A stretch of DNA of 64,000 bases, from the NCBI GenBank assembly GCA_963788585.1, contig CAWBHA010000003.1, positions 2,294,001 through 2,358,000 of the forward strand. The letters are read 5' to 3'. Both the position numbers and the translations under genes were made by a program. This stretch comes from Bog-473 sp963788585. GTDB lineage: Bacteria; Actinomycetota; Acidimicrobiia; Acidimicrobiales; RAAP-2. This document shows positions 24,561 to 32,951 of this stretch, piece by piece; position 1 is the first letter of the stretch; every line of letters begins with the position of its first letter. The notes under the pieces were generated by a model. That model did not search any database, was not told the DNA's origin, and saw only the letters and a program-made list of their open reading frames with translations.

Positions 24561-25325
24561 ATGGAAGAGACGATCCACGGAACGACGATGCCGGTCCTCG
24601 AGCTCTCGCTCGCGGCCGACGAGGCGGTCGTCTCCGAAGCGGGCGAGTTCTCCTGGATGTCGGACGCAGTCCAGATGCAGACCAACACCGGCGGCGGCAT
24701 GGGTGGCAAGGGGATCATGGGTGCCGTCAAGCGGGCGGTATCGGGCTCCAGCTTCATGATGACGACCTACACGGCGCAGGGCGGGCCGGGCTCAATCGCC
24801 TTCGCGTCGAAGTTCCCCGGCCACATCCTCCCAATCGACGTCGCGCCGGGCAACGAATTCATGGTGCACAAGCACGGCTTCATGGCGGCCACGCCGGGGA
24901 TCGAGCTGTCGATGGGCTTTCAGCAGTCGTTCCGCGGCGGCATCTTCGGTGGCGAGGGGTTCATCCTCCAAAAGGTGGGGGGCACGGGCCGGGCCTTCAT
25001 CGATCTCTCGGGCGAGGTGATCGTCTACGACCTGGCCGCCGGGCAGACGATGCGGGTGCACCCTGGCCACGCCGGGCTCTTCCAGGCGTCGGTGACCTTC
25101 TCGGTGCAAAAGGTGCCCGGCCTGGCCAACCGCTACATGGGCGCCGACGGGCACCACTTCGCGGTGCTGACGGGTCCAGGACGTATCTGGCTGCAGTCGA
25201 TGCCGCTGCCGATCCTGGCCGGTGTCATCAGTGAGTACATGCCCGACCGCGACGACCACCATGGCGTCGAGGGTGCGGCCGCCGGTGTCGGTGCCGCCAA
25301 GGTGCTCGGCGACATGTTCAAGTAG
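24561..25325 (+). CDS. AIM24 / TIGR00266-family protein
   Basis: This is a 254-aa beta-helix protein of the AIM24 family. It contains the family hallmarks: EAVVSEAGEFSWMSDAVQMQT, the glycine-rich GGGMGGKGIMGAVKRAVSGSSFMM, GSIAFASKFPGHILPIDV, GEGFILQKVGGTGRAFIDLSGEV and GRIWLQSMPLPILA. The molecular role of bacterial members is not established; the yeast relative is a mitochondrial inner-membrane organiser. GAGGAGG precedes ATG 24561. Its last 8 bp overlap the 3' end of the convergent lipocalin-like gene. Confidence 0.9.
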   Translation: MEETIHGTTMPVLELSLAADEAVVSEAGEFSWMSDAVQMQTNTGGGMGGKGIMGAVKRAVSGSSFMMTTYTAQGGPGSIAFASKFPGHILPIDVAPGNEFMVHKHGFMAATPGIELSMGFQQSFRGGIFGGEGFILQKVGGTGRAFIDLSGEVIVYDLAAGQTMRVHPGHAGLFQASVTFSVQKVPGLANRYMGADGHHFAVLTGPGRIWLQSMPLPILAGVISEYMPDRDDHHGVEGAAAGVGAAKVLGDMFK

Positions 25326-26313
25326 ACGCTGGGGCGGGCTGGTTCCACTCGATCCAGCCGGACCCGGCCCGGCCGTCGTCGGTGCGGCAGATCACCATGG
25401 CGCGGGGGAAGCGGCTGACCCGGGTGCCCGTCGGATCGTTGTCATCGCGCAAGAGGACGGGACCGAAGGCGACCGGTGAAACCTCGATGCCGATGGTGTC
25501 GTGCGCGGGGGCGGCCGCGATCTCGATGCGTGCCCTGGATGGGAACCCGTACTCCCCGACATCCTCTGTGACGCTCAGGGCTGTGACGGGATGTGCCGTC
25601 ACAGGATCGTCCCCGTCGGGCGTCTGGATGTAGCCGAAGAAGACGGGCAGGCCGGGCATGCGGATGTCGGCCAGGTGGATGCGGGTGCCGTCGTCGAGCC
25701 GCATCGAGCACCAGCACCATCCAAAGGCCCACCAGTCCCGCACGCCCCAGCTGTGGTCGCGCTGGCCCTGTGCCTCGATCTCGTGGGTGGCGCCGTCGAG
25801 CGTGACGACGCCGGTGACGAGGCACGGGATCTCGTAGCGGGTCGTGAGCTCGTAGTGGTAGGGCGCGCCGTCGGTCGTCCAGGTCAGATCGAGGTCGAGG
25901 CGTGTCGGCCGCCCGGCGTCGCGCTCGCCCTTGGCGTACACCTCGCCGGGGTCGGCGACGGTGACGGCGGGGGCGCTCGCCGCGAGGCGGAACTCCTCGA
26001 GGGGACGGCGCAGGTCGATCTCGATGCGCGTGCCGGTGGCCGGGGAGGTGGTGGCTGACTCCGACACGAGGCCGTCGCCGGGGGGTACCGGCGCCCGGTA
26101 GTCGACCGAGCAGACGCCGGGATGGCCGGGACGTACGATCCAGGCCGTCCACCAGGCCACGCCGCGGTTGGGATAGAGCCCGAGGCGCAACCACCCTCCG
26201 AGCGAGCGGTCGGTCGTGACGAAGTCGCAGTAGTACGACTCGTTCCAGAGGTCCTCGGCGTCGGGCGCGTGCCGGCCCTCGTCTAAGGGCAGAACGTCGT
26301 GGGGCGCCCTCAC
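25318..26313 (-). CDS. AttH/CrtC-like lipocalin-fold protein
   Basis: This 331-aa protein has the signature GQRDHSWGVRDWW in its middle, preceded by a 'TTRYEIPCLVTGVVTLDGATHEIEAQG' style strand pair and followed by WCWCSMRLDDGTRIHLADIRM. This is the double-calycin/CrtC (hydroxyneurosporene synthase-like) fold seen in actinobacterial hypothetical proteins near lipid and steroid genes. The chemistry is unknown. GTG 26313 overlaps the stop of the CMD gene (GTGA), so the two are translated together. Confidence 0.75.
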   Translation of the reverse strand: MRAPHDVLPLDEGRHAPDAEDLWNESYYCDFVTTDRSLGGWLRLGLYPNRGVAWWTAWIVRPGHPGVCSVDYRAPVPPGDGLVSESATTSPATGTRIEIDLRRPLEEFRLAASAPAVTVADPGEVYAKGERDAGRPTRLDLDLTWTTDGAPYHYELTTRYEIPCLVTGVVTLDGATHEIEAQGQRDHSWGVRDWWAFGWCWCSMRLDDGTRIHLADIRMPGLPVFFGYIQTPDGDDPVTAHPVTALSVTEDVGEYGFPSRARIEIAAAPAHDTIGIEVSPVAFGPVLLRDDNDPTGTRVSRFPRAMVICRTDDGRAGSGWIEWNQPAPAST

Positions 26314-26948
26314 CGATTCCGCCCGGGATGCATTGCGCTGGCTCCCGGCGGACCGGGCACCTCGACGACGGGATCGTCGCGGTCGTCGAACTCCGTGTGC
26401 AGCGCCTTCGACATCACGGCGTGCTGGAAGTACAGCGTGGTGATGTAGGTGAGCTCGAGGATGGCGAGGTCATCGAGGTGGCGGCGCAACTCGGCGAAGA
26501 GCTCGTCGGGCACGCGACCGTGCCCGTACACGAGGCAGTCGGTGTAGGCGAGCACGGCGCGCTCGGTGTCGTCGTAGGTGCCGGCGGGGGCGGTGGACCA
26601 GGCGGGGATGTGGGTGATCTGGGGCTCGGGCATATCGAGCTCGCGCATCGACTTGGCGTGCTGGCTGAAGACGAACTGGCTGCCGGCCGCCCAGCCGGCG
26701 CGGATCTGGCCCAGCTCGCGCAGCCGGGGGTCGAGCGTGCGATCGGGGGACTGGTAGAGGCCGAAACCTTTGACGCAGTGATCGAGGATGTCGGGGCTGT
26801 TGGCGAACACCGTCCACCAGTCGCCGGTGGTGCCATCCCAGCGACCGGGCTCGGCCACGGGGTCGCGTCCCTCGAAGAGCCACTCGTACATCGTGGTAAC
26901 GATGGGCGCGGTGGCCTCGTCCTTGGGGACCTGGCGGAGGCGGGGCAT
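26310..26948 (-). CDS. Carboxymuconolactone decarboxylase-family protein lacking the CxxC
   Basis: This 212-aa helical protein is of the AhpD/CMD superfamily, with LRELGQIRAGWAAGSQFVFSQHAKSMRELDMP followed by TERAVLAYTDCLVYGHGRVPDELFAELRRHLDDLAILELTYI. The position that holds CxxC in AhpD-type disulfide reductases reads SQFVFSQH here, while the His is kept. It is therefore a member of the cysteine-less subgroup and unlikely to be a peroxidase reductase. It is coupled to the lipocalin-like gene by a GTGA overlap. Confidence 0.85.
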   Translation of the reverse strand: MPRLRQVPKDEATAPIVTTMYEWLFEGRDPVAEPGRWDGTTGDWWTVFANSPDILDHCVKGFGLYQSPDRTLDPRLRELGQIRAGWAAGSQFVFSQHAKSMRELDMPEPQITHIPAWSTAPAGTYDDTERAVLAYTDCLVYGHGRVPDELFAELRRHLDDLAILELTYITTLYFQHAVMSKALHTEFDDRDDPVVEVPGPPGASAMHPGRNR

Positions 26949-26955
26949 GGCTTGG

Positions 26956-27009
26956 GGCGGATGCGGATGAGCGGATGGGCGGATGGGCGGATGGGCGGAT
27001 GGGCGATCG
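26956..27009. repeat. 8-bp tandem repeat between CMD and VOC genes
   Basis: Five or six copies of GCGGATGG in the 78-bp gap upstream of the CMD gene; the period is not a multiple of three. Confidence 0.88.
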
Positions 27010-27026
27010 GTGAGGGGGAGGCCGAT

Positions 27027-27611
27027 TCAGACGGGTGTGGGCTGTGAGGGTAGTTCGGGTGCAGCGGCGGTGGCGGCCCGGGCCGGGATGTGGGATATGT
27101 CGGTGAGGGTGAACTCGCGCATCCAGCAGGCGAACTCGAGCAGGATGCCGTCGGGGTCCTGGAAGTAGATGCTGCGCACGAACACACCCGAGTGCATTGT
27201 GTCGCTGATGCCCCACTCGGAGTCGTCGTGGTTGGCGATCTCGGTGCAGTCGACGCCGGCGGCGATCAGGCGGTCGCGGTACTCCTCGATCTTCTCGGGC
27301 GCCACGTCGAAGGCCACGTGGTTCATGGAGCCGATGGCGCTGGTGAGGTCGCCCTGGTCCGGCCGCGCGGCCGGTGCGCTGATGCCGGGGACGCCGTCGG
27401 GCGCGTCGGGAAACCAGAAGAAGGCGAGGCAGTCCCCGCCGCCGCAGTCGAAGAAGAAGTGCTGGCCCATCCCGGCCGGCAGCTCGATCGTCTTGACCAG
27501 CGGCATGCCCAGCACGTTCGTGTAGAAGTCGACCGTCCGCTCCATGTCGCGGCACACGAGGGCCAGATGGTTGATCCCCCGGACCTCGAATCCGCCGGTG
27601 CTGCCTGTCAT
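27027..27611 (-). CDS. VOC-family extradiol-dioxygenase-like protein
   Basis: This 194-aa two-module VOC protein starts at ATG 27611 behind an AAGGAGG ribosome-binding site. The metal ligands are likely the His in GINHLALVCRDMERTVDFYTNVLG, the His in GSMNHVAFDVA and the Glu in DPDGILLEFACW. A GGGDCLAFFWFPDAPD segment is typical of actinobacterial extradiol/glyoxalase proteins. The short C-terminal tail is Ala/Pro-rich. It heads the run with the CMD and lipocalin-like genes; a joint role on a ring or lipid substrate is possible but unproven. Confidence 0.87.
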   Translation of the reverse strand: MTGSTGGFEVRGINHLALVCRDMERTVDFYTNVLGMPLVKTIELPAGMGQHFFFDCGGGDCLAFFWFPDAPDGVPGISAPAARPDQGDLTSAIGSMNHVAFDVAPEKIEEYRDRLIAAGVDCTEIANHDDSEWGISDTMHSGVFVRSIYFQDPDGILLEFACWMREFTLTDISHIPARAATAAAPELPSQPTPV

Positions 27612-27762
27612 GCCGGGCCTCCTTGGCGCCACCTCGCCCAAGGATAGGCCGCAATCCTGCCGGCATCTCAGACCGTATGACCACTTCGAGCAAGTCCAAC
27701 CGCCCGGTCGTCACGAGACGGGACGAGACGGGCGCGAGACGGGCACGAAAGGACGGCGTGGC

Positions 27763-28716
27763 ATGGCTGAGACGAAGGAAGCAGACTGGGGGCGCCGGCA
27801 CGCACGCCTGGGCCGGATCCCCGGGCGGCGCCGCAACGGTTCGGGTGGCTGGAACATGGAGGGGGTCCCGGTGAATGGGGCCCGACGTGTCGGGGGCCCG
27901 GTGGGCTCCGGGACCCTCTCCGCTATCGCACGTGGTGGCGGGATCACACGCGGTGGCGGGATCGCACGGGGTGGCGTCGCCGCTGTCGTCGCCGTCGTGG
28001 TCGCCGGCGCCGCACTCGCCGTGACCATCGCGCCCGCCACCACGGCCGGGGCCACCGGCACGCACGCCAAGACGGTCAGGGTGTCGACGACCAACGTGGC
28101 CAAGATCGGCACCGTCCTCACCACGGCGAGCGGCTTGACGCTGTACCGCTTCACCGAGGACCCTCCGGGGTCGTCGATGTGCATGGGGAGCTGCGCCAAG
28201 ATCTGGCCGCCGTTCTTCGCGGCCCAGGGATCCCACATCTCGGCACCGAAGGGAGTGAAGGGGCTGTCGCTGATCAAGGTGGGGAGCCACTGGCAGGTCG
28301 CCTTCCACAAGGCGGCGCTGTACCGCTTCGAGGGCGACAAGAAGAGAGGGCAGGCCAAGGGTCAAGATGTGGGTCGTGTGTGGTTCGCCGTGCTGAAGAG
28401 CGGTCTCCCGGCTTCGACCGCGGCCGGCTCGGCGTCCACCCCGACAACAGGCTCGAGCCCGAGCACGACGCCGACCTCCGCGGCCGGCTCCTCGCCCGCG
28501 CGGCCGACCCCGACGACTCAGGCACCACGTTCGGTGACGGCGCCCACGAGCCCCGCGCCAGCGGTCACCCCCGCCACGTCGCCGCCGCCGCCGCCGGCCC
28601 CGGCCCCGGCGCCACCGACGACGCCGATGACCACACCCCCACCCCCGCCGACCACGCCCCCAACATCACCGCCGACCACGCCGACCACCTCCGGTGGCGG
28701 AGGGTACGGCTACTAG
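27763..28716 (+). CDS. Secreted repeat protein (COG4315-like) with Pro/Thr-rich tail
   Basis: The product is 317 aa from ATG 27763; GTG 27871, behind GGAGGGGG, is an alternative start that leaves a cleaner signal region. A hydrophobic export segment (GVAAVVAVVVAGAALAVTIAP) precedes two copies of the 'secreted repeat of unknown function': IGTVLTTASGLTLYRFTEDPPGSSMCMGSCAKIWPPFF and a second one ending KAALYRFEGDK. The last 100 residues are a Pro/Thr/Ser stalk ending GGGGYGY. It is probably an exported surface protein. The hydroxylase gene follows after 11 bp. Confidence 0.85.
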   Translation: MAETKEADWGRRHARLGRIPGRRRNGSGGWNMEGVPVNGARRVGGPVGSGTLSAIARGGGITRGGGIARGGVAAVVAVVVAGAALAVTIAPATTAGATGTHAKTVRVSTTNVAKIGTVLTTASGLTLYRFTEDPPGSSMCMGSCAKIWPPFFAAQGSHISAPKGVKGLSLIKVGSHWQVAFHKAALYRFEGDKKRGQAKGQDVGRVWFAVLKSGLPASTAAGSASTPTTGSSPSTTPTSAAGSSPARPTPTTQAPRSVTAPTSPAPAVTPATSPPPPPAPAPAPPTTPMTTPPPPPTTPPTSPPTTPTTSGGGGYGY

Positions 28717-28727
28717 GAGCGAGGCCC

Positions 28728-29741
28728 GTGTCCCGGAGTTCACGGGGGAGCTGGGCGGTCGTCGTGGTGACGGCCGCCCTGGCCCTGGAGGGATGGCGCA
28801 CCCTGGCCGCCGCTCCCGGGGGAGCGTGGCACGCCGTCGTGACGCAGGGGCTCGTCTTGATCGGCCCCGCGGTGTTGGCGCTGGTGGCGGTGGCACTGGT
28901 CTGCGAGCGGTTGTGGCCGGCCCAGGCCCGCCCGTTCGGCGCCGCCGGCCACCGCCAGGACGCGGCATATCTCGCGCTCTACGTGGCAGCCGCCGTCCCC
29001 GCGGTGACACTCATCGGCACCGGCGCGGCGGCGACGCTGGCCCGTCTGGATGGCGGGATGACACTCCACCCGTTCGCCGGCCTGCCCCGCTGGGCGTTCG
29101 TGGTGGCGGTACTGGTGCTCATGGATCTCGCCAACTGGACTTCGCACCTCCTCAACCACCACGTCCGCGCCTTCTGGCGCTATCACGCGCTGCACCACTC
29201 GCAGGAGGAGCTGAGCATCCTCACCTCGTTCCGCGCCCACCCCTTCGTGCACACCAGCTTCCAGCTGGCCGCATTGCCCCTCATCGTCCTGGGGACCGGC
29301 GGCGCCGTGCCGGCGTCGGTGCTCGTCGGCTACGTCGTGCTCAGCACGATGCCGCACACGAACGTCACCTGGTCCTTCGGACCACTGCGCTACGTGATCG
29401 TGACGCCGGCCTACCACCGGTTGCACCACGACCGCGACGACCGCCGCGGCGTCAATCTGGGGACCGTGCTCGTGCTCTGGGACGTGCTGGCACGGTTGGC
29501 CGTGATCCCGGCCCGCGGTCGTCGTGCGGCGCCCGTGGCGACGGGTCTCGGCGGCCGGCCGCTGCCGGTGGAGCAGGAGGCGGGTGCCCCGGGAACGGCG
29601 TGGACGATGGCGCGGCAGTTGTGGTCTCCCATCCAGAGCGCCCCGTGGGCGCCGGCCGGTGGCGGCGGTGGCGGCGGTCGTGGCGGTGGTGCGCCGGTGC
29701 CGGCGCTCGTCCCCGAGATGGCGGGGGCATCGGGTGGCTAG
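28728..29741 (+). CDS. Fatty acid hydroxylase/sterol desaturase-superfamily membrane protein
   Basis: This 337-aa membrane di-iron protein has about four hydrophobic segments and the histidine clusters of the superfamily: HLLNHHVRAFWRYHALHHSQE, HPFVHT, MPHTN and YHRLHHDRD. It should hydroxylate or desaturate a lipid. GTG 28728 follows AGGAG. The C-terminal 60 residues are unusual, with a Gly-rich GGGGGGGRGGG run. The stop lies inside the next gene (8-bp overlap), so it is coupled to the small membrane protein downstream. Confidence 0.88.
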   Translation: MSRSSRGSWAVVVVTAALALEGWRTLAAAPGGAWHAVVTQGLVLIGPAVLALVAVALVCERLWPAQARPFGAAGHRQDAAYLALYVAAAVPAVTLIGTGAAATLARLDGGMTLHPFAGLPRWAFVVAVLVLMDLANWTSHLLNHHVRAFWRYHALHHSQEELSILTSFRAHPFVHTSFQLAALPLIVLGTGGAVPASVLVGYVVLSTMPHTNVTWSFGPLRYVIVTPAYHRLHHDRDDRRGVNLGTVLVLWDVLARLAVIPARGRRAAPVATGLGGRPLPVEQEAGAPGTAWTMARQLWSPIQSAPWAPAGGGGGGGRGGGAPVPALVPEMAGASGG

Positions 29742-30237
29742 ATGGTTGGGCGCGTCCGTGGCCTCCCGCCGGGGCGACTGGATGGCACTGGGGGCGGTGG
29801 TCCTCTCAGGCCTCCTCATGATCTGTTCGGGCCTCATCCACATCCACTTGTGGGACATCGCCTACCGGCACGTGGCAACCCTCGGACCGCTGTTCCTGGT
29901 GCAGGCGGTCGCCGCACTGGTGCTCGCCGTCGTGCTGGTGGCGACGAGGGTGGTGGCGGTGGCGCTCGTGTGCATCGTGCTGATGCTCGGCACGGTGGGC
30001 GGCTTCATCCTGGCCGACACCGTGGGCATCTTCGGGTTCACGTTGCCGGCGGTGACCGGATGGGCCGACGAGGCGCTGATCACCGAGGGGCTGAGCGCGC
30101 TGCTGCTGGCCGCGCTGGTGGTGCGGTCATGGCGGTCGTGGCGGTCGTCGCAGGCGCCGCGCGCCTCGGCGGCTCGGCGCGCGGCCGGTGGCAGCGGGAT
30201 GGCGCCGGCCCGGTCCGACGGGGCGAGCCGAGGGTGA
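29734..30237 (+). CDS. Small four-helix membrane protein
   Basis: This is a 167-aa protein starting at GTG 29734 within the 3' end of the hydroxylase gene. Four membrane segments are evident (WMALGAVVLSGLLMICSGLIHI, LGPLFLVQAVAALVLAVVLVATRVVAVALVCIVLML containing two, and LSALLLAALVVRSW), with an Arg/Ala/Ser-rich tail. The 'SGLIHIHLWDIAYRHVATLGPLFLVQAVAALVLA' pattern recurs in actinobacterial membrane proteins. The function is unknown; coupling suggests partnership with the hydroxylase. Confidence 0.75.
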   Translation: MARWLGASVASRRGDWMALGAVVLSGLLMICSGLIHIHLWDIAYRHVATLGPLFLVQAVAALVLAVVLVATRVVAVALVCIVLMLGTVGGFILADTVGIFGFTLPAVTGWADEALITEGLSALLLAALVVRSWRSWRSSQAPRASAARRAAGGSGMAPARSDGASRG

Positions 30238-30284
30238 GCCGAGGGTTAAGCCGAGGGTTAAGCCGAGGGTTAAGCCGAGGGTGA
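30225..30284. repeat. 12-bp tandem repeat at a convergent gene end
   Basis: Five copies of GCCGAGGGTTAA (first and last ones with GTGA). The first copy supplies the last codons and stop of the membrane-protein gene, and repeated TAA/TGA follow. Confidence 0.88.
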
Positions 30285-30334
30285 GAGGTGGGCGCGGTGC
30301 CCGGGGCGGGGTGTGCCCGGCGCGCGTGCGTCGT

Positions 30335-32248
30335 TCAGTCGCCGGCGACGCCGACCATCGGCGCGTTGAGGTGCTGCCCGCCCATGGAGCCGAGGAACGG
30401 CGCGTCGCCGAAGGTGAAGATGCCGCCGTCGGCGCCTTGCAGCCAGTAGCCGGCGCCGTCGTAGGTGGCCGACATGCCGACGATGGGCGCGTTGAGCGCG
30501 GTGCCGACCTCGGAGCCGTAGGACGCGGCGTCGCCGTAGTCGGCTACGTTGCCGTTCGCACTGGCCAGCCAGTACCCGTTGGAGCTGTGGCTCGAGGCCA
30601 TGCCGGTGATGCGGTAGCCGCCCGGCGCGAACGGCGGCGCGCCCTCGTAGCGCGTGTCGCCGTAGCTGTAGACCTGGCCGTTGGCGTCCACCATCCAGTA
30701 GCCGCCGGCGAGATAGCTCGATGCGGCCGCGGTCACCGGGTAGGCGAGGTTGGATCCGCCGGCCGATCCGTAGAAGGGCGCGTCGCCGAAGGCGAAGACG
30801 CCGCCGTCGCTGGCGACCAGCCAGTAGCCGCGGCCGTCGAGCGTCGGGATCATGCCGATGATCGGTTGGTTGAGGACCATGCTGCCCGTCGAGCCGTAGA
30901 AACCGGCGTCGCCGAACGCGAACACGCCGCCGTCGCTGGCGACGAGCCAGTAGCCCTGGTGGTCCGGGGTCACCGCCATCCCGACCACCGGCTGGTTGAG
31001 CCGCATGGATCCGGTCGAGCCGAAGAAGCCGGCCGACCCGAAGGTGAAGACGCCGCCGTCCGCGGCGACCTGCCAGTATCCAGGGGCGGGTGCCGGCGGT
31101 TGCGGGCAGACTGGGTTGGCGGAGGGGGTGACGGAGGGATTCGACGAGCTCACGGTGGGCGCGCCGTCGTCGGCGGCCCCGAAGGAGACGTCGGCCAGGT
31201 ACATCGGCCGGATACCGCAGTCCAGGTAGCCGATCGTGGTGCCTTGCCACGCCGCGAAGGCCATCACGGTCTGCCCGCCGGGGAGGGTGTAGACGTCGGG
31301 TCCGCCGGGCCCCGACATGCCGGGCTCGGACCCCAAGAGGGGTGACGCGGACTGGTCGGAGCACGCGCCGGACGGGCCGTCCGGGCACGCGGCCCAGCCG
31401 ATGGCGTAGGTGGACGCGCCCTCGTCACCGCCCGCGTAGAAGAGGTAGTACGCGTGCGTCGGCGTCTCGTACATGTCGGGTCCCTCGATGATCGAGCCCT
31501 GCCACGCTTCGTCGGTGGTGAGGAGCTGCGTGACGCCGCCGGCCAGCATCAGATCCGCGTCGAGGGGCTCCGCCCAGATGGAGGTCGACGCGCCGATGTG
31601 ATTCCCGTCGTTCTTCCAGAGCAGGTACGAGCTCCCGTCGTCGTCGGTGAAGATGTCCGGGTCGATGCTCCCGCCCGAACCGGTCTGGCACTCGACCGGT
31701 TCGTCGTTGGTGTCGGTGTAGGGCCCGGTGGGGTTGGTTGCGGTGGCCATGCCGATGCACTGGTCCCCGCTGTCGGCGTCCGTCGCCGTGTAGTACATGA
31801 CGAACTCGCCGTCCGCGCCGTCGTAGGCGACGCTCGGGGCCCACGTCTCGCCCGGCTGCGCCCACGACGGGAGGTTCGGCAGCGCGTCCACCCCGTTCAT
31901 CTGGCTCCAGGTGACGCCGTCGGGGGACGTCGACACCTGGATGTTGATGGTCTGGCTCGGAGCGGCGAAGTTCTGCGTGGCGAAGCCGTAGTACTGGCCC
32001 CCCCAGTGGAGGATGCTCGGATCCGGGAAGTCGCCTGCGTGGACGGGAGCCCAATTGTCGGCGGCGGCCGGCGGCGCGGCGGCGATGGCGATGGCGATGC
32101 CGATGGCGACGGAGGCGACGGCGCAGGCGGAGACGACGAGCGCGGCCGCGAGCGCCCCGAGCGTGCGTAGGCGGTGGCGACAGGTAGGGGCGGGGAGCAC
32201 CGTCCTCCTCGTCGGATGGGGTTTGCGAGTGCCAACTCTTCCGATCAC
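30335..32248 (-). CDS. Secreted glycoside hydrolase family 43-like enzyme fused to GYWLVASDGG repeats
   Basis: The product is 637 aa. An N-terminal export signal (LGALAAALVVSACAVASVAIGIAIAIAAAPPAAA) leads to a five-bladed GH43-type domain with all three expected acids: FPDPSILH (base, about D76), SIDPDIFTDDDG (pKa modulator, about D198) and GSIIEGPDMY (acid, about E255). GH43 enzymes cleave arabinan, xylan and related sugars. From about residue 390 come six repeats of about 41 aa of the type GYWLVASDGGVFAFGDA, probably a wall or surface module. GTG 32200 behind GAGGAGG is an alternative start. Confidence 0.87.
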   Translation of the reverse strand: MIGRVGTRKPHPTRRTVLPAPTCRHRLRTLGALAAALVVSACAVASVAIGIAIAIAAAPPAAADNWAPVHAGDFPDPSILHWGGQYYGFATQNFAAPSQTINIQVSTSPDGVTWSQMNGVDALPNLPSWAQPGETWAPSVAYDGADGEFVMYYTATDADSGDQCIGMATATNPTGPYTDTNDEPVECQTGSGGSIDPDIFTDDDGSSYLLWKNDGNHIGASTSIWAEPLDADLMLAGGVTQLLTTDEAWQGSIIEGPDMYETPTHAYYLFYAGGDEGASTYAIGWAACPDGPSGACSDQSASPLLGSEPGMSGPGGPDVYTLPGGQTVMAFAAWQGTTIGYLDCGIRPMYLADVSFGAADDGAPTVSSSNPSVTPSANPVCPQPPAPAPGYWQVAADGGVFTFGSAGFFGSTGSMRLNQPVVGMAVTPDHQGYWLVASDGGVFAFGDAGFYGSTGSMVLNQPIIGMIPTLDGRGYWLVASDGGVFAFGDAPFYGSAGGSNLAYPVTAAASSYLAGGYWMVDANGQVYSYGDTRYEGAPPFAPGGYRITGMASSHSSNGYWLASANGNVADYGDAASYGSEVGTALNAPIVGMSATYDGAGYWLQGADGGIFTFGDAPFLGSMGGQHLNAPMVGVAGD

Positions 32249-32379
32249 GGCGGGTGCATCGTATCCAGCGCATCCCGCGATGCGGGGTCACGCGGTGCCG
32301 GAATTGTGAAAGCGTCCGTCGAGCCATCCAGGGCGGATCCTGGCGGTCGGGCTGTCGCAAGGACATCCGAGGCGTCGGG

Positions 32380-32396
32380 TAGGTTCCCCGACGATG
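32380..32396 (+). promoter_or_regulatory. Leaderless-type -10 box
   Basis: TAGGTT (32380-32385) lies 8 nt before ATG 32394; no ribosome-binding site is present. Confidence 0.45.
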
Positions 32397-32843
32397 CCCG
32401 AGCTACGCCAGCGGGCGGTGGACGCAGGTTTCAAGCTCCTGAACTTCACGCACAAGGCCGCGCTACGGGTCACGGGCGGGCGGTGGCCCCGGCTGCTCTA
32501 CGGGATGCCGGGCGTCGAATTGCACACGATCGGCAACAAGTCGGGACAGCGGCGTTCCACCATGCTCGCCTCGCCCGTGCACGACGCCCATCGGGTCGTC
32601 CTCGTCGCGTCCAAGGGTGGTGACGACCGCCACCCCCAGTGGTACCGCAACCTCAATGCCAATCCCGACGTGGAGATCACCATGGATGGGGAGACCCGCA
32701 AGATGCGGGCCCGGACCGCATCGCCCGAGGAGAAGGCCGCGCTCTGGCCGGACATCGTGGCGGCCCACAAGGGCTACGCGTCCTACCAGGAGCGTGCGCA
32801 CCGTGAGATCCCGGTCGTGATCTGCGAACCTCGGCCCGCCTGA
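32394..32843 (+). CDS. F420-dependent nitroreductase-like protein (Ddn family)
   Basis: This 149-aa split-barrel protein is related to mycobacterial deazaflavin-dependent nitroreductase Ddn. Family marks are ELHTIGNKSGQRRSTMLASPV, VLVASKGGDDRHPQWYRNLNANPDV and the late AHKGYASYQERAHREIPVVIC. Members bind F420 and reduce quinones or other electrophiles. The protein is short and has no membrane segment. It stands alone between the GH43 gene and the YbjQ-like operon. Confidence 0.9.
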   Translation: MPELRQRAVDAGFKLLNFTHKAALRVTGGRWPRLLYGMPGVELHTIGNKSGQRRSTMLASPVHDAHRVVLVASKGGDDRHPQWYRNLNANPDVEITMDGETRKMRARTASPEEKAALWPDIVAAHKGYASYQERAHREIPVVICEPRPA

Positions 32844-32935
32844 GCCCCGAACCCGAGCGGATCCCCCCTCCCGCCATCCGCCGTCCTGCCGTCCGCGAGC
32901 CCCATCCTGCGGAGCCCAGTCCGCAACGGGGGCGG

Positions 32936-32951
32936 TACGATGCGCCCAATG
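32936..32951 (+). promoter_or_regulatory. Leaderless-type -10 box of the YbjQ-like operon
   Basis: TACGAT (32936-32941) lies 7 nt before ATG 32949. The alternative ATG 32940 overlaps the box itself, which argues for 32949. Confidence 0.5.

Noticed and set aside
26470..28365. 631-codon minus-strand frame
   Set aside because: It crosses CMD and VOC genes in another frame and opposes the secreted repeat gene; the low-complexity Arg/His/Pro translation comes from GC bias.
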